A stretch of DNA of 64,000 nt from Actomonas aquatica. Its GTDB lineage: Bacteria > Verrucomicrobiota > Verrucomicrobiia > Opitutales > Opitutaceae. The stretch spans positions 3,939,753 to 4,003,752 of the forward strand of contig NZ_CP139781.1 of NCBI RefSeq assembly GCF_019679435.2, written 5' to 3'. The notes beneath the pieces were generated by a model. That model was not told where the DNA came from and did not search any database. It worked only from the letters and a program-made list of their open reading frames with translations. Position numbers and translations under genes: made by a program. Shown here one piece after another: positions 9,331-16,094 of this stretch; the first letter of the stretch is position 1; the number at the start of each line of letters is the position of its first letter.

Positions 9331-9364
9331 ACGGCGGCGCCGGGCGTGCCGCTGGCGCCGCCGT
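9331..9364 (-). terminator. Strong GC hairpin downstream of the EF-hand protein gene
   Basis: A perfect 11-bp inverted repeat (ACGGCGGCGCC and GGCGCCGCCGT, 12-base loop) lies about 50 bp after the stop of the minus-strand gene ending at 9415, and can be extended with a bulge. No T-run follows on the minus strand, so it may be a factor-assisted terminator or an RNA-stability hairpin separating that gene from the downstream CHASE kinase gene. Confidence 0.45.
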
Positions 9365-9414
9365 GCGCGGGTAGACTGTGGCGGTGGAGCGGGGGGCGGC
9401 CGTTAGCGCCGGGC

Positions 9415-10329
9415 TCAGCTGGTCGGCTCGGGGCCGGGGGCGAAGCCGTCGACGGTCGCGGCGTCGCGGTGGTATTCGCCCGTGCGGGTGGTGCCGTCGC
9501 GGGTGTTGTAGAGCTCGATCACCCGCAGCAGTTCCGACAACGATACCTGCGCGTCACGATCGTAGTCGGCCGAGTGGTAGCTGCTCAGACTGGCGGGCGC
9601 ATCCAGGACGGTGGTCGGATCGGGGGCAAAGCCGTCGGTCGTGCCGGCGTCGACCAGGTAGCGGCCGGTGCGGGTGGTGCCGTTGCGGGTGTTGTAGAGC
9701 TCGATGACGCGCAGGAGCTCAGAGAGGTCGATCTGGTTGTTCTGATCGTAGTCGGCGCTGTGGAAACCGAGCGCGGTGGTCGCATCGACGGCGCTCAGCT
9801 CGTCGAGACGCAGGGAAACGGCGGCGGTGCCATCGAGTTGGCCGCCGGAAAGGCGCACGATTTCGACCGCGGCGGGGTCGAAGCTCGGGTCGGCCGTCCA
9901 AGCCACCACGGCGGGCAGGCTGGTGACGGCGATGGCGGCGTAGGCGGAGTTGCCAGCGGTGTCGAACAGGCGGAGCTCGACGGAGGTCGCGGCATTGTCG
10001 GGCAGCGTGCTGGCTTGGAGGGAGAGGGCGTTGTAGGCGCTCAGATCCAAGGGCGCGGACGAAAAGTGGAGCTCGAGGAACGAGTCGGCGTCGTTGAGGA
10101 CGCCGGTGCCGGTGATGTCGTAGGTGCCGCTGCCTTGGGCAAAGCTGCTGGCCGGGGCGGTCGTGCCCGTGATCGAGCCGCTCGCCTCCCAGGTGCCGGC
10201 GAAGTAGGCGTCGCTGGCGCTCAGGTCATCGAAGGACTCCAGGGTGGATTGAGCGGAGAGCGCGGTGGCGGCGATCAGCCAGGCACCACCGCAGAGAAGC
10301 GAAGAGAGGGAGCGTTGCCGGTGTTGCAT
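9415..10329 (-). CDS. Secreted protein with two C-terminal EF-hand-type repeats
   Basis: A 304-residue protein with a likely Sec signal peptide (about 1-26, hydrophobic core CGGAWLIAATALSA). The middle (about 30-185) looks like a small beta-sandwich, carbohydrate-binding-like domain, but I cannot name the family. The C-terminus holds two near-identical repeats of about 50 residues (190-238 and 252-301). Each runs SADYD, then an EF-hand-type loop (D-x-D-x-N-x-Q-I-D-x-x-E in the first), then SELLRVIELYNTR, then GTTRTG, and ends in DGFAP. Such repeats are common at the C-termini of otherwise unrelated Opitutaceae exported proteins, so a calcium-binding or sorting role is plausible but inferred. 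The start ATG (complement 10329-10327) lies 4 bp after the stop of the upstream TIGR02597 gene, so the two are probably one operon. Confidence 0.75.
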   Translation of the reverse strand: MQHRQRSLSSLLCGGAWLIAATALSAQSTLESFDDLSASDAYFAGTWEASGSITGTTAPASSFAQGSGTYDITGTGVLNDADSFLELHFSSAPLDLSAYNALSLQASTLPDNAATSVELRLFDTAGNSAYAAIAVTSLPAVVAWTADPSFDPAAVEIVRLSGGQLDGTAAVSLRLDELSAVDATTALGFHSADYDQNNQIDLSELLRVIELYNTRNGTTRTGRYLVDAGTTDGFAPDPTTVLDAPASLSSYHSADYDRDAQVSLSELLRVIELYNTRDGTTRTGEYHRDAATVDGFAPGPEPTS

Positions 10330-10333
10330 GGCG

Positions 10334-11338
10334 TCAGAGGGAATAGGGGAGCGGAAGGACCAACGGCGTGGAGCCGGTGACGCCGCTGCGCTTGATGATG
10401 CGAATGGGAGTGCCGGCCGGAATCACGACCGCACCGCGGTTGGTGGTCGCGCCGGGAGCGCGGACCCATTGGCTGCCGTCGTGGTAGTAGTTGACCCAGG
10501 AGGCGCCGGTGGCGACGGCGAGCAGATCGGCCTGATCGACGTCGGAATTGCTGGCCCAGCCCGCGAGGTGCGTCTGCAGCGCCAGACCATCGAGCGTCAC
10601 ATCGAGCGGGAAGCCGGTGTGAGTGAAGGTGGTGCCGAGGTCGGCCACCGGGATGTTGGTGGCGGTGACGGGCGCGGCACCGGCGAGGGTCAGGGTGAAG
10701 GCGTCGGCCTTGCGCACCACTGCGATCATGCCGTTGGGCGGGAGGCGCGTGGCGCCAGCATCGTCGGTCGCGCCGGTGGTGAGCTGCCATTGGCCGGCCG
10801 TGGTGTTGTAGTAGTAACTCAGGCGGGTTTGTTCGCCGAGCGCGATGACGTCGGCGGCCTCAGGGCTCTCGCCGCCGAGGAAGGTGTCGCTACCGAAGAG
10901 CGAATCGAGGGTGTCGACGGGCAGGAGTTGAAAGTGGTCTCCGTCGCTCACGCCGAGGGTGGCGAGGTCGCGGCCGGCAACCGTCAAGGTGTCGGCGGTG
11001 TTGGCGGTGACCTGCAGGCGGGCACCGGCGCCCGCGCCGTCGATGATCAGCACGTCGTAAGGGAAAGCGGGCACGGCCAGCGCATCGGCCGTCCATCCGG
11101 CTCCGCTCACGGTGAGGGTCGTCGCGCCCACGGTGGTAATCGCGCCGCGTTGCAGTCCGGCAGCCACCGGTCGGTCGACCAAGGTGAGCGCCAAGGGGGT
11201 CGTCACGGGAGCGGCGGACGTGCCGCCATCAATGGTGAGCACTTCAACGCCGAGGGGCGGAGTGTAAGCGACCTCGGCGGTTGCCGTGAGGGCACCAGCC
11301 ACGGCCATGGCCAGGAATTTGGAGTAAGGCAGGTTCAT
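10334..11338 (-). CDS. TIGR02597-family exported protein
   Basis: A 334-residue protein with a signal peptide (about 1-22, core FLAMAVAGALTATA) and an all-beta remainder. It matches the pattern of the TIGR02597 family known mainly from Verrucomicrobia: an early TPPLG segment, ALTLVDRP, a middle SYYYNTTAGQW strand, a second WVNYYHDGSQW strand, and the C-terminal IPAGTPIRIIKR. The family has no known biochemical function. It is the first gene of a two-gene minus-strand unit whose second member carries EF-hand repeats, and it is divergent from the tolC-led secretion cluster across about 500 bp. A link between them is possible but not shown. Confidence 0.8.
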   Translation of the reverse strand: MNLPYSKFLAMAVAGALTATAEVAYTPPLGVEVLTIDGGTSAAPVTTPLALTLVDRPVAAGLQRGAITTVGATTLTVSGAGWTADALAVPAFPYDVLIIDGAGAGARLQVTANTADTLTVAGRDLATLGVSDGDHFQLLPVDTLDSLFGSDTFLGGESPEAADVIALGEQTRLSYYYNTTAGQWQLTTGATDDAGATRLPPNGMIAVVRKADAFTLTLAGAAPVTATNIPVADLGTTFTHTGFPLDVTLDGLALQTHLAGWASNSDVDQADLLAVATGASWVNYYHDGSQWVRAPGATTNRGAVVIPAGTPIRIIKRSGVTGSTPLVLPLPYSL

Positions 11339-11710
11339 GGTAGGCGTGGGGACCGTCAGTAAGGACTGCCCGGGATCCGGAGTCGGGCAAGCCCAGAAAC
11401 CACGTAGTCGGGAATTTGGCAGTCGTTTCTAACTCCCGAGCTGGTGGGTGTTTGCGGTATTGGGTATGCCTGTTGTTCGGTTCGACGGGGCAAGGGCGCT
11501 TCATTAAGGGTCCGAATTGGCGGTAGAAATTGGTCTATAGTTTGTGCTCTATCGGTCTGCCACCAAGTGATTTGCGAAATCGGGCTCCGGTGGGCGGGGG
11601 TAGGTGTGCAGAATATAGGCTTGCGCGGCTTCACGGAGGAAGACTGAGCTGATTGCCCTCCTTCGTTGGCCCAAGCTGTGCAAAATACTGACGAAAAAGA
11701 ACTAGCACCA

Positions 11711-11749
11711 TTCGGGTGGGGCCGGGGACCCGAAAATATTGAGTAATAT
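11711..11749 (+). promoter_or_regulatory. Two adjacent dyads upstream of tolC
   Basis: TTCGGGT (11711-11717) pairs with ACCCGAA (11728-11734) across a 10-base G-rich loop. Immediately after it, ATATT-GAGT-AATAT (11736-11749) forms a second inverted repeat. They lie just upstream of the best promoter match for the secretion cluster and could be an operator pair or the end of an upstream transcript. No regulator can be named. Confidence 0.3.
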
Positions 11750-11752
11750 CTG

Positions 11753-11781
11753 TTCATAACTTGGGGAGTTTTACCTATATC
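11753..11781 (+). promoter_or_regulatory. Weak sigma-70-like promoter for the tolC-led operon
   Basis: TTCATA (4 of 6 to the -35 consensus) and TATATC (4 of 6 to the -10) are separated by 17 bp. The -10 ends 63 bp before the tolC ATG. The match is modest; the position is right for driving the whole plus-strand cluster. Confidence 0.3.
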
Positions 11782-11844
11782 TGCTGGCCAATGGCCTGAA
11801 TCTCCCGAGTTTCTCGCACCTTCCTTGCCTTGCCGACCTGCACC

Positions 11845-13380
11845 ATGCGCTTCTTTCGCTCCCTTCCCGCACCTCGCGTCTCTCTCGCAATCGCCACGCT
11901 GGCTTTTCCTTTTGTTGGGCCGACGGTCCAAGCCGCCGACTCCTCGGCCGCAGCTTACAGCCTGCACGATCTGCTGGTCGCGGCGCTGAACACCAATCTG
12001 GAGCTGCGGGCCAAGCGCATCGATCCGATCCTGCAGGACCTGCAGGTGGATGCCGCGTGGGGCGAGTTCATGCCCAACGCCGTGATCGCGGGCAACTACT
12101 CCAGCACGGAGCGCCCCAAGACCTCGCAGGAGCTCTCCTCCCTCGGCTCCATCTTCGGCGGCGAGGATGACCCGATCCTCAACGACGACCTCGGCCGTCT
12201 GCAGGTCGGTCTCACCGGCAAGCTCCCCACCGGTATGACCTACGAGGCCATGACCGGCGTCGATGAGGCCCGCAACGACTACAACAACTTCAACTCGGAG
12301 TTCATTTCCAACTCCACCCTCGCCATCACCCAGCCCCTGCTGCGCGACTTCGGCTTCAAGGCCAACCTCGCCGAGGTGCGCCTGCGCCGCCGCGCGGCCG
12401 ACGCTTCCCGTTTCGAGCTGCGCGCCGTCGCCCTGCGCATCATGCGCGACGTCACCAACGCCTATCACGAGCTGGTTTACGCCGAGGAAAATGTGCGGGT
12501 GAAGGAAGAGGCCGTGCAGGTCGCCGAAGACCTCGTGCACGAGAACAACCGTCGCTTCGAAGAGGGCCGCATGGCACCGATCGACGTCACCCAGGCCCAG
12601 AGCCGCGTGGCCGAGGCCAAGGAAGAGTTGCTGGTCGCCCGCAACTTCCTCGAGCAGCGCCAGAATCAGATCCTCGAACTCACCCGCGATTCCTTCGATC
12701 TCGATGACACCGAGATCGTCGTCGAAACCGACTTCATCCTCGACGACGCGCCGGTCATCGACCGCGAGGCCGCCCTGGTCGACCTCTTTGAGCTCAACCC
12801 GTCCTACCTCGGCAGCCTCGAGCTCATCGAAGCCGAGAAGATCCGCGTCGCTTACGCGAAGAACCAGCGCTGGCCGCGCGTCGATCTGCGGGCGACCTTT
12901 GGCTACAACGGCATCGGCGGCACGCTCACCCGTTCCTACCGCAACTACTGGGAGCGCACCCAGCCGAGCTGGAGCGCCGGTCTCGTGGTGAACTACCCGA
13001 TCTGGGACAAGGCCGGCCGCAGCCGCGTGCAACAGTCCGAGATGCGCAAGGAGCAGGCCATCCTCGAACTCAAGCGCACCGAGGTTGTCCTCCTCTCCGC
13101 CTTCGACACCGCCCTGCGCGACCTCAACAACGCCGCCGCGCGCATGGAGCTGGTGCAGGATTCCGTGCGCCTCGCCGACTCCGCCCTCAACGCCGAGCTC
13201 AAGCGCCTCGCCTCCGGCCTCACCACTAGTTTCAACGTGGCCCAGGCCCAGCGCGACGTCTCGACCGCTCGCTCCCGCGCCCTCGCCACCCGCGTCGATC
13301 TGAACCGCGCCTACACCCAGCTTGGTTTTGTGCTCGGCACCCTGCCACGTGACTTGAAGATCGAGATGATCGACGAGTAA
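11845..13380 (+). CDS. TolC-family outer-membrane channel protein
   Basis: Forms the outer-membrane/periplasmic exit duct of a secretion or efflux apparatus. From the ATG at 11845 it is 511 residues; an upstream TTG at 11830 is less likely because the ATG gives a clean signal peptide (about 1-30, core VSLAIATLAFPF). The rest shows the duplicated OEP arrangement: long Ala/Glu/Arg-rich helices (for example the AYHELVYAEENVRVKEEAVQ stretch and its second-half counterpart with LIEAEKIRVAYAKNQRWP), separated by beta-strand segments such as NSTLAITQPLL and GLVVNYPIWD. AQSRVAEAKEELLVARN and AQRDVSTARSRALATRVDLN are the matching helix-return motifs of the two halves. It heads a five-gene unit with two adaptor proteins, an M50 membrane protein and a SecA-like ATPase, followed by a giant surface protein. 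This context suggests protein secretion rather than drug efflux. Confidence 0.9.
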   Translation: MRFFRSLPAPRVSLAIATLAFPFVGPTVQAADSSAAAYSLHDLLVAALNTNLELRAKRIDPILQDLQVDAAWGEFMPNAVIAGNYSSTERPKTSQELSSLGSIFGGEDDPILNDDLGRLQVGLTGKLPTGMTYEAMTGVDEARNDYNNFNSEFISNSTLAITQPLLRDFGFKANLAEVRLRRRAADASRFELRAVALRIMRDVTNAYHELVYAEENVRVKEEAVQVAEDLVHENNRRFEEGRMAPIDVTQAQSRVAEAKEELLVARNFLEQRQNQILELTRDSFDLDDTEIVVETDFILDDAPVIDREAALVDLFELNPSYLGSLELIEAEKIRVAYAKNQRWPRVDLRATFGYNGIGGTLTRSYRNYWERTQPSWSAGLVVNYPIWDKAGRSRVQQSEMRKEQAILELKRTEVVLLSAFDTALRDLNNAAARMELVQDSVRLADSALNAELKRLASGLTTSFNVAQAQRDVSTARSRALATRVDLNRAYTQLGFVLGTLPRDLKIEMIDE

Positions 13381-13426
13381 GCCACCCCCGCCCCGCTCCC
13401 GCTCCGTCCCTTTCGTTCGTCCGCCC

Positions 13427-14155
13427 ATGACCTTGCCCGCCTTCCGCCGTCCGCTGCTCGCCGCTGCCGCGCTGTTGCTCACCTCCCTCACCGCCGCTGC
13501 TTACGAAGGCATCGTGCTGCCCTACAAGGAGGTCGTGGTGTCCTCTCCGGTGCAGAGCACGATCGTCGAGGTGCTGCACAAGGAGGGGGATCAGGTGACC
13601 GCCGGGGCCACGCTCGCCCAGCTCTACAATCGTATTGAAGAACTGGATATGCAGCGCACCGCCGCGGCTTTGGAAAAGCGCGAGTTCGACTTCGAGGGCT
13701 CCAAGAATCTCTACGCCGAGCAGATCATTTCCGAAGACGAAGCGATGAAGGGTCGCATCGAGATGGAGCTCGCCCGTCTGCAGGCTGAGCAGGCCAAGGA
13801 AATCTTCCGCCAACGCACCATCACCGCGCCGATCAACGGCATGGTCGTCGAGCAAATGCGCGAGATCGGTGAGGCCGTGACGGCCGCCGAGCCCATGTTC
13901 CGCCTCGTCGATATCGACCGCGTCTACGTGCAGATCTACGTGCAGGTCGACGAAGCCTACACCCTCAAGCTCGGCGACACCCTCGAGGTGCGTTGCCGCG
14001 CTGCCGACCGCGACGCGGTTTACCAAGGTGAGGTGGAGTTCATCGACCCGCGCGTCGACGCCGCCTCCGGCCTCGTGCGCGTCAAGATCGTCGTCGATAA
14101 CCCCGGCCATCAGATCAAACCCGGTCTCCGCGCCGAGGTGATCCCCGCCGACTAA
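13427..14155 (+). CDS. Periplasmic adaptor (HlyD/RND-adaptor-like), short form
   Basis: A 242-residue exported protein with a signal peptide (about 1-25). It has a split biotinyl-lipoyl-like fold: the first half near 35-65 (VVVSSPVQSTIVEVLHKEGD), a short coiled-coil hairpin at about 70-125 (MQRTAAALEKRE to QAEQAKEIFRQR), and the second half TITAPINGMVVEQM. A beta-barrel domain follows, and the protein ends GLRAEVIP. These proteins bridge an inner-membrane component and a TolC duct. The hairpin is shorter than in typical HlyD proteins, and there is no membrane anchor apart from the signal peptide. The start lies 46 bp after tolC and the stop 69 bp before the GAF-HlyD gene, so co-expression is likely. 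Confidence 0.85.
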   Translation: MTLPAFRRPLLAAAALLLTSLTAAAYEGIVLPYKEVVVSSPVQSTIVEVLHKEGDQVTAGATLAQLYNRIEELDMQRTAAALEKREFDFEGSKNLYAEQIISEDEAMKGRIEMELARLQAEQAKEIFRQRTITAPINGMVVEQMREIGEAVTAAEPMFRLVDIDRVYVQIYVQVDEAYTLKLGDTLEVRCRAADRDAVYQGEVEFIDPRVDAASGLVRVKIVVDNPGHQIKPGLRAEVIPAD

Positions 14156-14224
14156 TCGTTTCCCGCTGCAGCCCCGATCGATCGACGGGCGTCCTTTCTT
14201 TCATCTCCCTCCTTTTCCTCCTCC

Positions 14225-16051
14225 ATGAGCAGACTCGACCCTGTATCCTCCGGTGAAGCCGCCGCCCGCCTGGAAGCGTGCCGCTTGTTCGACGGACCGG
14301 TGAAGGACTTCTGGCCGATGTTTGCCCGCACCTGCGCCGAGATCGCCGGTGCGGCTGGCACCCGCGTGGTGGTGCAGGCGGGCGAGGAATGGAAACTCGC
14401 CGCCGCGTGGCCGAACCCGCGTGACTTCCCGGCCCCCATGCATGGCAGCAGTTTCCAAGCGCTCGCCAAGCAGGCGCTGCATGAGGGCGTCGCTGCCGCC
14501 ACCGCCGGCGAAGGTCAGCGCGCCGGTCTGCTGTTGGTGGCGCTTTCCACCGGCGATACGAATGATCGCTGTCTGCTCGCCGCCGCCATCGCGCCCGGAG
14601 GTCAGGAAGACCTCGCCGAAGCCGGCGCGTTGCTGCGCCTCGCGGCCGACACCCCGCTGCTTTATCAACGTCAGCGCCAACTCGAGCGTTCGAAGCGCGA
14701 CGTCGAAAACTTCACCCAGGCGCTCGAAATCCTCGCCGTCACCAACCTGCACACGCGCTTCCTCGGCGTGGCGATGGCTTTGGTGAATGAGATTGCCACG
14801 CGTCACCATTGCACGCGTGTGGCGCTTGCCTGGCAGAAGGGCGCCTACCTACGCGTGTTGGCGGTGAGCGGCACCGACAATTTCGAGAAACGCATGAATG
14901 TCGTGCAGAAGCTCGAGGCCGCGATGGAGGAGACGCGCGATCAGGATGAGGAGATCATCTGGCCGGCCAGCGAACATGCCGAAGTCATCGTGCGTGACCA
15001 CCAGGCTTACGCCGACATGGAACACGTGCCCGCCATGCTTTCCGTGCCGGTGCGCGTGGATGGCGAAGTCAAAGGTGTGCTGCTGCTCGAACGCGCTGAA
15101 GCCTTTGGTGAATTTGATGCGCTCGCGCTGCGCGTGATCGCCGATCAAGTCGCCCGCCGCCTAGACGATCTGCGCACCCACGACCGCTGGTTTGGCGCCC
15201 GCTGGGCCGCCTCGTGGCGCCAGGGTCTGGCTAAATTTCTCGGCCCGCAAAACACGTGGTGGAAGGTCGCCGGGATCGCCGGTGCGCTCTTCCTCGCTTT
15301 CGCCATTTTTGTGCCGCTGCCCTACCGGGTGAATGCCACCTTCATTGTGCGGGCCGAAGCGCTCGCGCATTTGCCGGCGTCCTACGACGGTTATCTGGCC
15401 GAGTCCAAGGTGCGCCCCGGCGACCTGGTGACGGCCGGCCAGGAGTTGGTGCGGCTCGATACCAGCGACCTGCGGGTCGAACTCGCTTCCGCGCTCTCCG
15501 AACAACGCCGCTACGCCGCCGAAGCCGAGAAGGCCGAGGCCGATCGCAAGCTGGCCGACATGCGCGCCTTCCGCGCCATGCAGGCGCAGGCCTCCGCGCA
15601 GGTGGACCTCGTGCGTTACCGTCTCGATCGCGCCAGCCTCAAGGCGCCGTTTGACGGCGTCGTGGTTGAGGGTGACCTGCGCGAACGCATCGGTGCCCCG
15701 GTCCGCGCCGGAGACGTGCTCATGCGCGTGTCGCGCCTCGACGGTCTCTACGTGCAAATGGAAGTGCCCGAGCGGGACATTGATCTCATCGCCGAAAGCG
15801 AGACCGCGCAGATCGCCTTCACCACCCGCCCGGAGGACACCTTTGATGTCACCATCGAGCGCATCGAACCCGCCGCCGTGGTCGATCGTGATGGCAACTT
15901 TTTTGTCGTGCGCGGACGCCTGCAAAACAACGCCGACTGGCTCCGCCCCGGCATGACCGGCGTGGCCAAGGTCGAGTCCGGCCACCGCAACTTCCTCTGG
16001 ATCGCGACCCACCGCCTGGTCGACTTCATCCGCCTCAAGTTCTGGTGGTAA
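14225..16051 (+). CDS. GAF domain-transmembrane-HlyD-like adaptor fusion
   Basis: A 608-residue inner-membrane protein. About the first 340 residues are cytoplasmic: a divergent GAF-like N-terminal part, a coiled linker (RQRQLERSKRDVENF), and a clear GAF domain (about 180-315) with LSVPVRVDGEVKGVLLLER as its core strand. One membrane helix (about 342-362, including GIAGALFLAFAIFV) leads into a periplasmic adaptor: lipoyl half with ASYDGYLAESKVRPGD, a helical hairpin, lipoyl half with ASLKAPFDGVVVEGD, and a barrel ending GMTGVAKVESG. The layout suggests an adaptor whose engagement is tuned by a cytoplasmic small-molecule or protein signal; that reading is inference. It is the second adaptor in the cluster, sitting between the short adaptor and the M50 protein. 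Upstream bases show no clear Shine-Dalgarno. Confidence 0.85.
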   Translation: MSRLDPVSSGEAAARLEACRLFDGPVKDFWPMFARTCAEIAGAAGTRVVVQAGEEWKLAAAWPNPRDFPAPMHGSSFQALAKQALHEGVAAATAGEGQRAGLLLVALSTGDTNDRCLLAAAIAPGGQEDLAEAGALLRLAADTPLLYQRQRQLERSKRDVENFTQALEILAVTNLHTRFLGVAMALVNEIATRHHCTRVALAWQKGAYLRVLAVSGTDNFEKRMNVVQKLEAAMEETRDQDEEIIWPASEHAEVIVRDHQAYADMEHVPAMLSVPVRVDGEVKGVLLLERAEAFGEFDALALRVIADQVARRLDDLRTHDRWFGARWAASWRQGLAKFLGPQNTWWKVAGIAGALFLAFAIFVPLPYRVNATFIVRAEALAHLPASYDGYLAESKVRPGDLVTAGQELVRLDTSDLRVELASALSEQRRYAAEAEKAEADRKLADMRAFRAMQAQASAQVDLVRYRLDRASLKAPFDGVVVEGDLRERIGAPVRAGDVLMRVSRLDGLYVQMEVPERDIDLIAESETAQIAFTTRPEDTFDVTIERIEPAAVVDRDGNFFVVRGRLQNNADWLRPGMTGVAKVESGHRNFLWIATHRLVDFIRLKFWW

Positions 16052-16094
16052 ACCCGCACCGCCCGCCGATGCCGAACCCGCCGCCACCGTCGCG

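Larger units (their letters stand above)
11339..11844. other. Divergent intergenic region, about 500 bp
   Basis: No coding frame here looks real. It separates the minus-strand TIGR02597 gene from the plus-strand secretion cluster, so it must hold a promoter for each. It is less GC-rich than its surroundings from about 11500 onward. The part nearest tolC holds two dyads and a weak promoter match, listed separately. I saw no convincing promoter hexamers on the minus strand. Confidence 0.6.

Noticed and set aside
11830..11844. TTG at 11830 as the tolC start
   Set aside because: It adds five residues before a good signal peptide; the ATG at 11845 is a better start.
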